From Alicyclobacillus contaminans DSM 17975 (GTDB lineage: Bacteria; Bacillota; Bacilli; Alicyclobacillales; Alicyclobacillaceae), in NCBI RefSeq assembly GCF_000429525.1, contig NZ_AUCA01000006.1, positions 1 through 64,000 on the forward strand: a stretch of 64,000 bases of DNA, in the 5' to 3' direction. The first letter of the stretch is position 1. Every line of letters begins with the position of its first letter. Below, one piece after another: positions 32,972 through 42,497 of this stretch. A program made the translations under genes and the position numbers. A model generated the notes under the pieces. That model worked only from the letters and a program-made list of their open reading frames with translations. It made no database searches and had not been told where the DNA came from.

Positions 32972-34480
32972 TCACCCTTTGCGGCGAACGATTTTCGGTT
33001 GAAAAATGGGTGGACGTCCGGATTCCACCGCTGTGGGACGGCGAAACAGAATCTCCCGCAGCCCGTTTCGCCATTGAAACGGAATGAGTGGCCAAAGATA
33101 CGGGATGCCGAAGGAACGGGTTCGATACAACAGGAGGAACCATGTGATGCAGGCAATGGCGAATCCCCAACCGCGGAAGAATCCCGTCCAGACAATGATC
33201 CAAAAACGGGCCATTTGATTCGCCGTGGCCAACTCGAAGGATGACGTTGCGAATTGCGCAATCATCACAAACCCCATGTAGACGAGGACTTCCGGTTGAA
33301 GCAGGTGAATGTGCGTGGAGAAATCACCGAACAACATCGCGGCCACAATCCCCACCGCCGAAGCGAGGGTCGATGGCGTATTGATGACCGCCAGGCGCAG
33401 GATGTCCAGCGCCAGCTCGGCCACCAGGAGTTCCACGAACAATGGAAGCGGATCGTCCCGCGAAGCGATGAAAAAACTCAAGCGCCTGGGCATCGCAGTC
33501 GGATGTGCGTTGACGACCAGGAACACTCCGGGCAAAAACACGCTCATCAGCACCGACAACAGGATGACCCAGCGCAGATACGTCCCAATCATCGGATAGG
33601 AGTGGTACTCCTGGGGATGCTGCAGATGCTGAAAGAAGGTGACGGGCGCAATGATCACTTCGGGACTGGTATCCACCACAATCAACACGTGACCATCGAG
33701 CAGAGCGGTGGTGGCGACGTCAGGGCGCTCGGTATATCGCACAATCGGATACGGATTCCACCGTACCTTGCCAATCAATTCGGCCACCGCCTGATCCGCC
33801 ATCGCCAGCGAATCTACGCGAATCCCCTTCAATCGCGCGCGAATGTCATCGACCAACTGCTCACTGGTGACATCCTGCAGATACAGCAAGCTCACGTCCG
33901 TTTGAGAACGTGCGCCAATCTGCATCAGTTCGATGCGTAGCCGCGGATCCCGAAGGCGTCGGCGAATCATCGCGCAGTTGAGCAGCATTGTCTCGGTGAA
34001 CGAATCCGCCGGTCCACGAATCACCCGCTCCACCTGGGGATTGGAGATACTGCGCATGGGGTACACCCGCGTGTCCACCAACAGCGCCTGATTGCATCCT
34101 TCGATGAACGTGACCATCGGACCGGAGAGGATGAACCGGATCACGTCCGACATCTTGTCCAACACCTGGACCTGCACAAACGGCAGGTGCGTGTTCAGGT
34201 ACTCCATCAGCTCATGCGCGGTGTATCCTTTATCGGCCGGATATTCTTTGGCGAACGCTTCCACCGTTTGTTCGAAATTCTGCATCAGCAACAGCACGTG
34301 CGTGGTCATAAAGAATCCGTTCATGATGTATGTGGTCATGTGCACGTGGTCGTAGTGGAATGGCTTTTGGATGATGTCCCACGTCGTCCCGATGCCCAAC
34401 AGTTCGTGGACAAACTCAACATTTTCGCTCATTCGGGACGAAATGGGGGTTTGCTCGGCTCGCTCCATGGCGGTTGTCAT
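32972..34480 (-). CDS. GerA-family spore germination protein, SpoVAF-like
   Basis: About 502 residues from ATG 34480 (GGAGGGG 12 bases upstream). The N-terminal half is the soluble GerA domain (FSENVEFV-like start SRMSENVEFVHELLG; GPMVTFIEGCNQALLVDTR). The C-terminal half has about five membrane helices (RWVILLSVLMSVFLPGVFL, GIVAAMLFGDFSTH). The ending FGIPYLWPLIPFQWRNGLR resembles SpoVAF more than GerAA/GerBA. No GerAB or GerAC partner follows, which also favours SpoVAF. SpoVAF acts in the spore inner membrane with the SpoVA dipicolinate channel, but no spoVA genes are in this window. Confidence 0.82.
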   Translation of the reverse strand: MTTAMERAEQTPISSRMSENVEFVHELLGIGTTWDIIQKPFHYDHVHMTTYIMNGFFMTTHVLLLMQNFEQTVEAFAKEYPADKGYTAHELMEYLNTHLPFVQVQVLDKMSDVIRFILSGPMVTFIEGCNQALLVDTRVYPMRSISNPQVERVIRGPADSFTETMLLNCAMIRRRLRDPRLRIELMQIGARSQTDVSLLYLQDVTSEQLVDDIRARLKGIRVDSLAMADQAVAELIGKVRWNPYPIVRYTERPDVATTALLDGHVLIVVDTSPEVIIAPVTFFQHLQHPQEYHSYPMIGTYLRWVILLSVLMSVFLPGVFLVVNAHPTAMPRRLSFFIASRDDPLPLFVELLVAELALDILRLAVINTPSTLASAVGIVAAMLFGDFSTHIHLLQPEVLVYMGFVMIAQFATSSFELATANQMARFWIIVWTGFFRGWGFAIACITWFLLLYRTRSFGIPYLWPLIPFQWRNGLREILFRRPTAVESGRPPIFQPKIVRRKG

Positions 34481-34515
34481 TGACAGTCCATACCCCTCCA
34501 TCCCAGTCTCCCGTC

Positions 34516-34545
34516 TACCATCCCCGAACGGAGGGAAAATCATGC
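34516..34545 (-). promoter_or_regulatory. Candidate sigma-G promoter of the germination gene
   Basis: -35 GCATG (34541-34545, consensus GNATR), exactly 18 bases, -10 GATGGTA (34516-34522, consensus CATNNTA, one mismatch). It sits 36 bases before the start codon and fits forespore expression of a SpoVAF homologue. Confidence 0.5.
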
Positions 34546-34570
34546 AACCCCGCCGACTGCGAGACAACAC

Positions 34571-34600
34571 AAAAAAAGAAGGTCCTTTTCAGGAACCTTC
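34571..34600 (-). terminator. Terminator of the tRNA operon
   Basis: AAGGTTCC and GGACCTT (34592-34599 with 34579-34585, one bulge) form a stem with a short A/T-rich loop, followed on the minus strand by a run of T. It lies 12 bases after tRNA-Ser. Confidence 0.8.
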
Positions 34601-34612
34601 CTTGTTCGGTGG

Positions 34613-34702
34613 CGGAGTGAGACGGATTCGAACCGTCGATACGGTGTTACCCGTATACTCGCTTAGCAGGCGAGCGCCTTCGACCTACTCGGCCATCACT
34701 CC
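34613..34702 (-). tRNA. tRNA-Ser (GCT)
   Basis: 90 bases with the long variable arm of class II tRNAs. Acceptor GGAGTGA pairs with TCACTCC; discriminator G; anticodon loop CTGCTAA gives GCT, reading AGC/AGU. CCA is not encoded. It is the last gene of the tRNA operon. Confidence 0.95.
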
Positions 34703-34714
34703 AGGCGTGATTGG

Positions 34715-34787
34715 TGGGCGGTAACGGGCTCGAACCGCTGACCCCCTGCTTGTAAGGCAGGTGCTCTCCCAACTGAGCTAACCGCCC
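34715..34787 (-). tRNA. tRNA-Val (TAC)
   Basis: 73 bases. Acceptor GGGCGGT; anticodon loop CTTACAA gives TAC; T loop GGTTCGAGC. Discriminator A, followed by CC but not a full CCA. Confidence 0.95.
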
Positions 34788-34853
34788 AAAATTCTAATTG
34801 CGGACGCTGCACCGAAGAAGGCGCTCGCGCCCACCTTCGAAGCGAAAACACCG

Positions 34854-34929
34854 TGGAGCTCCCAATCGGACTTGAACCGATGACCTCATCCTTACCATGG
34901 ATGCGCTCTGCCGACTGAGCTATGGGAGC
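34854..34929 (-). tRNA. tRNA-Thr (GGT)
   Basis: 76 bases including encoded CCA. Acceptor GCTCCCA with TGGGAGC; anticodon loop ATGGTAA gives GGT. Confidence 0.95.
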
Positions 34930-34930
34930 A

Positions 34931-35005
34931 TGGCTCCCCGAGTAGGATTCGAACCTACGACCCTCCGGTTAACAGCCGGATGCTCTACCGCTGAGCTATC
35001 GAGGA
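34931..35005 (-). tRNA. tRNA-Asn (GTT)
   Basis: 75 bases including CCA. Acceptor TCCTCGA with TCGGGGA (two G-T type pairs); anticodon loop CTGTTAA gives GTT. Confidence 0.95.
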
Positions 35006-35043
35006 ACAAGGATACCGTACCCGTCCATTCAGGTACGACAGGA

Positions 35044-35119
35044 TGGTGGAGGTAGACGGATTCGAACCGACGACCCCCTGCTTGCAAGGCAGGTGCTCTC
35101 CCAACTGAGCTATACCCCC
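35044..35119 (-). tRNA. tRNA-Ala (TGC)
   Basis: 76 bases including CCA. Acceptor GGGGGTA; anticodon loop CTTGCAA gives TGC. The acceptor includes the G3-T70 pair that identifies tRNA-Ala. Confidence 0.95.
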
Positions 35120-35149
35120 AGGACATCCGCTCTCCCCGTCAGGAAAGCG

Positions 35150-35226
35150 TGGTCGGAGCAGCGGGATTTGAACCCACGACCTCCTGCTCCCAAGGCAGGC
35201 GCGCTACCAAGCTGCGCTATGCTCCG
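35150..35226 (-). tRNA. tRNA-Pro (TGG)
   Basis: 77 bases including CCA. Acceptor CGGAGCA with TGCTCCG; anticodon loop CTTGGGA gives TGG. Confidence 0.95.
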
Positions 35227-35303
35227 TGGCGTGCCCGGAGAGATTCGAACTCCCGACCTCTTGATTCGTAGTCAAGCGCTCTATCCGGCTGAGCTACGGG
35301 CAC
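35227..35303 (-). tRNA. tRNA-Arg (ACG)
   Basis: 77 bases including CCA. Acceptor GTGCCCG with CGGGCAC; anticodon loop CTACGAA gives ACG, expected to become inosine. Its 3' CCA abuts the tRNA-Pro 5' end. Confidence 0.95.
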
Positions 35304-35327
35304 ATGGGTCCGGTCGCGAAGACCGTT

Positions 35328-35402
35328 TGGCTGGGGAGGAAGGGATCGAACCTTCGCATGACGGAGTCAAAGTCCGTTGCCTTACCGCTTGGCTACTCCC
35401 CA
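35328..35402 (-). tRNA. tRNA-Gln (TTG)
   Basis: 75 bases including CCA. Acceptor TGGGGAG with CTCCCCA, discriminator G; anticodon loop CTTTGAC gives TTG. Confidence 0.95.
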
Positions 35403-35405
35403 ATA

Positions 35406-35482
35406 TGGGGTGAGTAGTGGGAATCGAACCCACGAATGCCGGAACCACAATCCGGTGCGTTAACCACTTCGCCATACTCACC
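35406..35482 (-). tRNA. tRNA-His (GTG)
   Basis: 77 bases including the extra 5' G (G-1) opposite discriminator C and an encoded CCA. The anticodon loop TTGTGGT gives GTG. Confidence 0.95.
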
Positions 35483-35483
35483 A

Positions 35484-35559
35484 TGGCAGGGGCGGCAGGA
35501 TTCGAACCCACGACATGCGGTTTTGGAGACCGCCGTTCTACCAGCTGAACTACGCCCCT
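35484..35559 (-). tRNA. tRNA-Trp (CCA)
   Basis: 76 bases including 3' CCA. Acceptor AGGGGCG with CGCCCCT, discriminator G; anticodon loop CTCCAAA gives CCA. Confidence 0.95.
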
Positions 35560-35578
35560 GCATGCCGCTCACAGCGGC

Positions 35579-35663
<85 letters not shown>

Positions 35664-35667
35664 GCAC

Positions 35668-35743
<76 letters not shown>

Positions 35744-35758
35744 GCCGCGACAAGACGT

Positions 35759-35788
35759 AATGTATCACATCCAAAACAGCATTGTCAA
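35759..35788 (-). promoter_or_regulatory. Promoter of the 12-gene tRNA operon
   Basis: Perfect -35 TTGACA (35783-35788), 18-base spacer, -10 TACATT (35759-35764), 16 bases before the first tRNA. Confidence 0.75.
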
Positions 35789-35829
35789 CGGGATTTTCTT
35801 TCCATTAGCCATCCAAAATTGACCAGCGG

Positions 35830-36075
35830 TCATCCCTCCGTCGTGTTCGACTCCAGGTTCAGCGTGACGCTGCGAAACGGCGTAAATGTCGAGATGGCGT
35901 GTTTGTATATCATCTGCTGTTTGCCTTCCGATTCCAATACGATGGTGAAGTTGTCAAACGCGCGGACGAGGCCGCGAATCTGAAACCCGTTGACCAAATA
36001 TACGGTGACGGGAATTTTGTCCTTTCGAATTTGATTCAAAAACGTATCTTGAATATTGATTGGCTGTTTGCTCAT
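35830..36075 (-). CDS. hfq: RNA chaperone Hfq
   Basis: 81 residues, normal for Gram-positive Hfq. The Sm1 motif spans [20 protein letters not shown] and the Sm2 motif is [10 protein letters not shown] (canonical YKHAISTI). It forms a hexamer that binds small RNAs and mRNA. AAGAAGGG precedes the ATG. It follows miaA after 37 bases, as in many bacteria. Confidence 0.97.
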   Translation of the reverse strand: MSKQPINIQDTFLNQIRKDKIPVTVYLVNGFQIRGLVRAFDNFTIVLESEGKQQMIYKHAISTFTPFRSVTLNLESNTTEG

Positions 36076-36112
36076 CTGTATGCCCTTCTTTCAGAAAAGT
36101 GGTACTTCACAC

Positions 36113-37087
36113 TTATTCTCGGCAGGCGCTTTGGATTCCTGCCAGCATACGTTGGCCCACCGATAAAATCCGTTGCAGATCCGCATCTTCGACCCGTCCC
36201 TCGGGATCTAATTCAATCCACTCCACCCGCGGATCCCTCCGGAACCAGGAAAGCTGCCGTTTCACAAAGCGACGGGTGTTCTGTTTCACTGCCGCCACCG
36301 CCTCGGCCAACGAACACTCGCCGTCCAGCCAGGCCAACAACTCTTTGTACCCAATCGCCTGCATTGCGGGCAGACTGCGCGAATAGCCGCGTTCCCACAA
36401 GCGCGTCACCTCAGACGCCAACCCGTCCGCCATCATTGCATCCACGCGTCGATTGACGCGCTCATACAGAATGGGCCTATCCACCGTCAACCCGAACTGC
36501 ACGGTCCAATATCGGCCACCTTTGACCCGCCAATCGTACGATGCGGACAAAGGCCGTCCACCCCCCGCCTCATACACCTCCAAAGCGCGCAGCACCCGCC
36601 GCGTGTCATTGGGATGCAGGCGCTGCGCCGTGGGCGGATCGACCTTGGCCAACGCCGCATGCAACGCTTCCGCGCCATGGGCTTCGAGATACCGCACCCA
36701 CCGTTGACGCGCCTCCGGCGCTTCGGTGGCAGCACCAAAATCCAAGTCCTCGCAGATGGCCCGGATGTACAAGCCGGTGCCGCCCACAACAATTGGCAAC
36801 TTGCCGCGCCGGTGCAACGCAGCGATGACCTCGTCCGCGGCGGTCACCCAGTCGGCCACCGTGAACCGCACATCAGGTTCGACCAAATCGAGCAGGTGGT
36901 GAGGCACGCCCTGCCTCGCGTGCAGAGGAACCTTCGCGGTTCCCACGTCCATGCCGCGGTACACCTGCATCGAATCCGCGGACAGCACCTCTCCGTTTAG
37001 AATTTTGGCCAACGCAATGCCAAGATCGCTCTTCCCGGTGGCGGTTGGCCCGACGATACACAACACCGGCGGCTTATGTTCGTTCAT
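36113..37087 (-). CDS. miaA: tRNA dimethylallyltransferase MiaA
   Basis: 324 residues from ATG 37087 (GGAAGGAG upstream), overlapping the end of the methyltransferase gene by 14 bases. The P-loop is VGPTATGKSDLG. Other signatures are LSADSMQVYRGMDVGTAKV, PHHLLDLVEP, VGGTGLYIRAI and the C-terminal KRQLSWFRRDPRVEW. It adds dimethylallyl to A37 of tRNAs reading UNN codons. MiaB, encoded 6 kb upstream in this window, then methylthiolates the product, so both steps are encoded here. Confidence 0.97.
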   Translation of the reverse strand: MNEHKPPVLCIVGPTATGKSDLGIALAKILNGEVLSADSMQVYRGMDVGTAKVPLHARQGVPHHLLDLVEPDVRFTVADWVTAADEVIAALHRRGKLPIVVGGTGLYIRAICEDLDFGAATEAPEARQRWVRYLEAHGAEALHAALAKVDPPTAQRLHPNDTRRVLRALEVYEAGGGRPLSASYDWRVKGGRYWTVQFGLTVDRPILYERVNRRVDAMMADGLASEVTRLWERGYSRSLPAMQAIGYKELLAWLDGECSLAEAVAAVKQNTRRFVKRQLSWFRRDPRVEWIELDPEGRVEDADLQRILSVGQRMLAGIQSACRE

Positions 37088-37919
37088 ACGCCGTCTCCTT
37101 CCACGCGACACCATACGCGAATTTGGCGCGCGGTTTGTCCGGGTGCAGATGAAAGCGTTCGAATTCCCCGGAATCCGGGCGCTCTTTCAACACAACCGCC
37201 CGCCGCGCAACCCGCAGCGCCTCCCGCCAAGCATCGTGCGCCAGAGGCGCTGGATTGGCCAGTCCCCGCACGCTCTCCAGATCTGACGAGGGATTGTGCA
37301 GCGGATGGCGAAACATCGGATCGAAATACACCACGTCCACAGCGTTGTCGCTCATCTGTTGGAGCACCGCGACGTGATCTCCACAGTGCGCTTCAATGCG
37401 AGCCAACAGGGGCTGGAGCGACGGGTACAGGTGTCCTTCGTAACGCTGGGCGTATTGAAACAGGCGAACCAGCAGCCACGACGAATCACACGCCAGCACG
37501 CGCCCCGTATCCCCCACCGCGGCCGCCAGCACGAGGCTATCCACCGCGAGCCCGAACGTGGCGTCCAACACCACATCCCCGCGGCCAATGCGGGCGACCC
37601 GCACCAGCCGATCGCGCTGCCCCCCGCGCATAGCAGCAATGCGAGGCAGCGCCATACCCGGGTGAAACCACACCGGCTGCTTCGGATTCGCCCGCAACAC
37701 CACGCGCAGCGGCTCATCCGCCACCACGATGGCGTCCGCACCCGTCTTTCGAAACAGCGTCTCCAGGCTGTCCTTACCGCGCCGAACCACGTCGCAGGTA
37801 AACCACTCCGCCGCCCGGCGCACGCGAATTCTGGCCACGGACGTCACATTCACCGGTGTGGTGCAACAGACTCGCAGGGCCCCGCTTTCGTTTCGGTGGA
37901 CACTCGCGATGTCAAACAA
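37074..37919 (-). CDS. Class I SAM-dependent methyltransferase, RsmJ-like
   Basis: About 281 residues. The Rossmann SAM-binding region contains DVVLDATFGLAVDSLVLA. The catalytic strand VVYFDPMFRHP resembles the DPMFP motif of RsmJ-type 16S rRNA (m2G) methyltransferases. TPGMALPRIAAM-like sequence (FHPGMALPRIAAMRGGQ) is typical of the Gram-positive homologues next to mutL-miaA. The start is uncertain: TTG 37919 overlaps the mutL stop by 8 bases. The target is not known. Confidence 0.75.
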   Translation of the reverse strand: MFDIASVHRNESGALRVCCTTPVNVTSVARIRVRRAAEWFTCDVVRRGKDSLETLFRKTGADAIVVADEPLRVVLRANPKQPVWFHPGMALPRIAAMRGGQRDRLVRVARIGRGDVVLDATFGLAVDSLVLAAAVGDTGRVLACDSSWLLVRLFQYAQRYEGHLYPSLQPLLARIEAHCGDHVAVLQQMSDNAVDVVYFDPMFRHPLHNPSSDLESVRGLANPAPLAHDAWREALRVARRAVVLKERPDSGEFERFHLHPDKPRAKFAYGVAWKETAYERT

Positions 37920-39825
37920 TGCGTCGAAACTCCTTCTCCAATTGCTGCGCGGTCAACCGCAAAAAGACCGGACGTCCATGCGGGCAATGAAACGGATCTT
38001 CCAGGGTCGACAGCGCTTCGCACAAGGCCTCCATCTCGAGCGGATGAAGGAAGTCATTGGCTTTGATGGCTGCCTTGCAGGCGCGCATCACAATCTGATC
38101 CCGCAATACATCCCGAACGTTGGACAGCCGTGCGGAGGCAGCGAGGGTTTCCAGAAACTCTTCCACCAGTTGACCGTAGTCGAGCCCCTCCCAAATGGTT
38201 GGAATGGTGCGGACCACCACGTCTCTGCCTCCGAACGCTTCAAGACTGAGCCCCATCTCCGCGAGCAGCTCGCGATGCGTCTGAACCGCGTCCCACTGCG
38301 CCCCCGACAGGGTCAGGTTGAGCGGCGTCACCAACGCAATGGCCGGCACTTCAGCCGCGCGCATGCGCTGGCTGAAACGCTCGTACAACACGCGTTCATG
38401 CGCCGCGTGTTGATCAATCACGTAGAGGTCCTGACCATCCTCCGCAATCATGTACATCCCCAGCGCCTGCCCTACGGGGCGCAGCCGCCAGTTCGATGGG
38501 CGCTCTTCAGCCGCACGGTCCGCGTCGGGCGCAGCGGGCTCATCCGCCACGGGCACATCCGTGTGGGATGGTTCGGGCGGACTGCTTTGCAGCGGCATCC
38601 ATTGTTGCCAGTCCACCGGTTGTTTGGGCGTGCGGGACACGGTCGGCACACTGCCTTCGCGCTTTCCCGGGGACGCGGTCAGTACCCTCGATCCGGCGCT
38701 GGTGGGATATCCGGTCCCCGGCTGGTAGGGCGCAGCCGGTTCCGCCGTCGTCGCCAACTCCAGCTTCGCCTGCTGGCCCGACACGACACGCCGGTCGCTG
38801 GCTGGCGTCCCACTGAACGAAACCCCCGGGACCAGAAATGTGGTATCGAGCACACTCTGGACGGCTCGCTGCACCATCTGCACCACGTCTCGTTCCTCAC
38901 TGAAGCGGACCTCAGCCTTGTGTGGATGAATGTTGACATCCACCAGCCCCGGATCCATCTCCAGGTACAGGGCGTACATGGGATGTTTGCCCACCATGAG
39001 CCGGTTGCCGTATCCGGCCACCACGGCTTGGTGCACGGCGGGGTTTCGAATGGGGCGTTGATTGATGTACAGATATGTATGGCTGCGGCTCGACTTGGCC
39101 TGTGTGGGGCGTCCAATCCACCCGTGCAGGCGATAATCCGCAGTGTCCGCCGTCACAGGCAAAAACTGCTTCGCTTCGCCCACGCTGTACAGCGCTGCCA
39201 GCACATCGCGAACACTGCCGTTGCCCGTGGTCTGAAACACCACGTGGTCATCGATGGCGCAACGAAACCCCACATCCGGCCGCGCCAGCGCCGCCCGGTG
39301 GATCACATCCAGGCACCTCGACTGCTCCGTCTGCACGGATTTGAGGTACTTCAACCGAGCCGGGGTGTTGAAGAACAAATCCCGCACTTCAATGCGGGTT
39401 CCGGGCGGCATGCCCACGGGCTCCGGTGCACTCGGCTTTCCCCCCGCCACTTGGACGGTCACTCCCTGCTCTGCGGTGGGCACTCGCGACTGCAGGGTGA
39501 CCTTCGCCACAGCCGCGATGGATGCCAGCGCTTCTCCGCGAAAACCAAGCGTTGAAATGCGCATCAAATCCCGCGCTTGGCGAATTTTGCTGGTGGCGTG
39601 ACGGGCGAACGCCAACACCGCGTCCTCAGCGTCCATCCCACGCCCGTTGTCCTGGACCGTGATTTCGCGAATCCCGCCTTCGACCAAACGCACGAAGATG
39701 GAGGTGGCGCCCGCATCCAGGCTGTTTTCCACCAACTCTTTCACGCAACTGGCCGGACGCTCGACCACCTCACCCGCGGCGATCTGATTTGCTAGGTTTG
39801 CCGGGAGTACTTGGATTTGTCCCAC
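37912..39825 (-). CDS. mutL: DNA mismatch repair protein MutL
   Basis: 637 residues from GTG 39825 with GAGGGAGG upstream. GHKL ATPase motifs: ELVENSLDAGAT, DNGRGMDAED, HATSKI and LGFRGEAL. A variable Pro/Ser-rich linker (about 330-430) separates the C-terminal dimerisation/endonuclease domain, which has QHAAHERVLYERF (DQHA(x)2E(x)4E-like) and ACKAAIKAND. The C-terminal CPHGRPVFLRL metal site is intact, so it is an endonuclease-type MutL as in Bacillus. It overlaps the mutS 3' end by 34 bases. Confidence 0.97.
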   Translation of the reverse strand: MGQIQVLPANLANQIAAGEVVERPASCVKELVENSLDAGATSIFVRLVEGGIREITVQDNGRGMDAEDAVLAFARHATSKIRQARDLMRISTLGFRGEALASIAAVAKVTLQSRVPTAEQGVTVQVAGGKPSAPEPVGMPPGTRIEVRDLFFNTPARLKYLKSVQTEQSRCLDVIHRAALARPDVGFRCAIDDHVVFQTTGNGSVRDVLAALYSVGEAKQFLPVTADTADYRLHGWIGRPTQAKSSRSHTYLYINQRPIRNPAVHQAVVAGYGNRLMVGKHPMYALYLEMDPGLVDVNIHPHKAEVRFSEERDVVQMVQRAVQSVLDTTFLVPGVSFSGTPASDRRVVSGQQAKLELATTAEPAAPYQPGTGYPTSAGSRVLTASPGKREGSVPTVSRTPKQPVDWQQWMPLQSSPPEPSHTDVPVADEPAAPDADRAAEERPSNWRLRPVGQALGMYMIAEDGQDLYVIDQHAAHERVLYERFSQRMRAAEVPAIALVTPLNLTLSGAQWDAVQTHRELLAEMGLSLEAFGGRDVVVRTIPTIWEGLDYGQLVEEFLETLAASARLSNVRDVLRDQIVMRACKAAIKANDFLHPLEMEALCEALSTLEDPFHCPHGRPVFLRLTAQQLEKEFRRIV

Positions 39826-42458
39826 TGCAAGACCTCCCTCGCCTGTTCGACCAAATTGTGCAGTTCATTGAGTGCCGCCACAGGCGTCAACGTGTTGACG
39901 TCAAGCTCGGCCAACGCCTGAAGCACCGACTCCCCACGCCAAGCGAACAGGGGCAGCGAGAAATCTGGCGACGCCATCTTACTCGATGAGCCGCCATGGG
40001 AGTCGACCGCAGCCGCCGTTTCCACACCAGCGTCGACCGTGGACTTCCCCGCCTCGGCCGTCTCTCGCACTTTCAGCAACGCCGCTGCCCGCTCAATCAC
40101 AGCATCCGGAATCCCTGCCAGTTTGGCCACCTGTATGCCGTAGCTCTTGTCGGCAGGGCGCGGCACCACGGTGTGCATGAAGGTGATGCCATCCGGACTC
40201 TCCCGGACCAGCACCGAACAGTTGGCTGCCCCATCCAGGCTATCCGCCTTTTCGGTCAGTTCGTGGTAGTGCGTGGCGAACAGAGTCAACGGCCGACTGT
40301 CCGGCGACAACAGCGCCTCCATGACCGCCTCGGCGATGCTCATCCCGTCGTACGTACTCGTCCCTCGTCCGATTTCATCCAACAACACGAGGCTCCGGTT
40401 CGTCGCCTGCCGTAAGATCTGCGCCAGCTCGACCATTTCCACCATGAAAGTGCTCTGGCCTTCGGCCAAATTGTCGGATGCGCCAATCCTGGTGAAAATG
40501 CGGTCCACCAGTCCAATCACAGCGGACTCCGCAGGCACGAAACAGCCCATGTGCGCCATCAGCACAATCAGTGCGGTTTGGCGCATGTATGTACTCTTTC
40601 CGGCCATGTTCGGCCCGGTGATCAGCAGCAAATCGGCGTCGTCGCCGAGCCGCACGTCATTCGGCACGAACGTGCCGGGATGCGCCGATTCCACCACCGG
40701 ATGCCGACCCTGTTGAATGAAGATGCCGCGCTCCGCCCGAATCACCGGCCGGGTGAACCGACACTCTGCCGACACGGTGGCCATGGAACACAGCGCGTCC
40801 AGCACCGCAATCCGCTCGGCCACGCGCTGAAGATCGGTGAGGCGCTCCACCACACCATCCCGCACCTCGCAGAACAGCTCGTACTCCCGCTCCACACTGC
40901 GCTCCGCCGCCGTCAGAATTTCCGCCTCGCGCTGCTTCAGCTCCGATACCACGTACCGTTCGGCCGCGGCCAGCGTCTGCCGGCGCTCGTACGTGTCCGG
41001 CACCAGGTGCACGTTCGCCTTGGACACTTCGATGTAGTAACCGAACACCTTGTTATACCCTACTTTGAGCGACCGGATGCCGGTTCGTTCCCGCTCCTGC
41101 TGCTCAAACTGCGTCAACCATTCCTTGCCGGAACTGCTCAATGTCCGCAGCCGATCCAACTCCGCATCCACCCCGTCGCGGATCAAGCCGCCTTCGCGAA
41201 CTCCGAGCGGCGGTTGGTCCACGAAGGTCCGGAGAATGGTTTCCGACAGGGACGCGAACTCAGGCAGTCCCCGCATCAATTGCTGAAGCAGATCACTCGA
41301 CGCATCCCGAAGCATGTCCTCGAGACTCGGGAGTTGCGCGAGCGATTGACCCACAGCGCGGAGGTCCCGCGCATTCGCGGTCCCGAGGGCGAGCCGGCCC
41401 GCCAACCGTTCCAGATCATAGATTTCCCGCAGCGTCTCGCGAATCGACTCGCGCAAAAAAAAGTCGTCCACCAGCGCCTGGACCGCACCCAGCCGATCTT
41501 CAATGGCGGCCACGTCAGCCAATGGCCGTTCAATCCACGTTCTCAGCATACGAGCACCCATCGCGGTCACCGTCGCATCGAGCAGGCCGAACAGCGACCC
41601 TTTCTTTTGCCGCCCCCGTCCCGACTCCAACAGTTCCAGATTCCGCTGCGCCGTGTAGTCCAATACCAGGTGCCCACGGCTCGCCAAATTTTTCGGAACC
41701 CGCAGATGCGCAAGCCGTTGTTTCTGGGTCGCCGCCAGATAATCCATCACCGCGGCCAAGGCTTCCACGGCCACCGGTACGTCGTCCAGCTCGAGGGCCG
41801 CCAATTGCGGGAGGTGAAATTGCTCACACACCGTCCGCTCGGCGCGAAGCGGTGCGTCCAAGGGTTCGTCAACCCACGAGATACGCACGCCGTTTTGTCG
41901 GCTCCATTCGTCCACCGCACTCCCTGCCACCCAGTCCTGCTGACTGCTGTACGCAAGAATTTCGGCCGGCGTCCACTGTGCCAACCAATCCCGCAGCTGG
42001 TCCTGGGACGATTCGGCGTACCACAGATCACCGGTGGCCACATCGGCCAAAGCCAATCCACAGGTTTCCCGACGCCGAACCAGCGCCGCGAGAATCCGGC
42101 GCTGATCTCCTGCCTCCTTGGTTACAGTCCCCGGTGTCACAATCCGAACGACTTCACGTTTCACCAAACCCTTGGCCTGCTTGGGGTCTTCTGTCTGCTC
42201 ACAAATGGCCACACAGTACCCCTGGTCCACCAGTTTCTCAATGTAGGCCGTGGCCGCGTGGTACGGAACGCCGCACATCGGCACGCGCCCCTGGCTGCCG
42301 GCGTCCCGCCCCGTCAGCGTGATGTCGAGAGCCCGGCTCGCGGTGATGGCGTCATCGAAGAACAACTCGTAGAAGTCGCCCAACCGGAACATCAGCAACG
42401 CGTCCGGATATTGTCGCTTAATGTCCACATACTGCTGCATCATCGGCGTCAGCGCCAC
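39792..42458 (-). CDS. mutS: DNA mismatch repair protein MutS
   Basis: 888 residues from GTG 42458 (GGGGGTG upstream). The mismatch-binding domain has the Phe-X-Glu motif region (LMFRLGDFYELFFDDA). The ATPase has Walker A GPNMAGKSTYMRQ, Walker B LVLLDEIGRGTSTYDG and the conserved FATHYHEL. A dimerisation helix-turn-helix and a Ser/Ala-rich tail follow. It pairs with MutL encoded downstream. Confidence 0.98.
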   Translation of the reverse strand: MALTPMMQQYVDIKRQYPDALLMFRLGDFYELFFDDAITASRALDITLTGRDAGSQGRVPMCGVPYHAATAYIEKLVDQGYCVAICEQTEDPKQAKGLVKREVVRIVTPGTVTKEAGDQRRILAALVRRRETCGLALADVATGDLWYAESSQDQLRDWLAQWTPAEILAYSSQQDWVAGSAVDEWSRQNGVRISWVDEPLDAPLRAERTVCEQFHLPQLAALELDDVPVAVEALAAVMDYLAATQKQRLAHLRVPKNLASRGHLVLDYTAQRNLELLESGRGRQKKGSLFGLLDATVTAMGARMLRTWIERPLADVAAIEDRLGAVQALVDDFFLRESIRETLREIYDLERLAGRLALGTANARDLRAVGQSLAQLPSLEDMLRDASSDLLQQLMRGLPEFASLSETILRTFVDQPPLGVREGGLIRDGVDAELDRLRTLSSSGKEWLTQFEQQERERTGIRSLKVGYNKVFGYYIEVSKANVHLVPDTYERRQTLAAAERYVVSELKQREAEILTAAERSVEREYELFCEVRDGVVERLTDLQRVAERIAVLDALCSMATVSAECRFTRPVIRAERGIFIQQGRHPVVESAHPGTFVPNDVRLGDDADLLLITGPNMAGKSTYMRQTALIVLMAHMGCFVPAESAVIGLVDRIFTRIGASDNLAEGQSTFMVEMVELAQILRQATNRSLVLLDEIGRGTSTYDGMSIAEAVMEALLSPDSRPLTLFATHYHELTEKADSLDGAANCSVLVRESPDGITFMHTVVPRPADKSYGIQVAKLAGIPDAVIERAAALLKVRETAEAGKSTVDAGVETAAAVDSHGGSSSKMASPDFSLPLFAWRGESVLQALAELDVNTLTPVAALNELHNLVEQAREVLQWDKSKYSRQT

Positions 42459-42497
42459 ACAAACACCCCCTGCACCACAAACTCGCGAACCGGCCGG

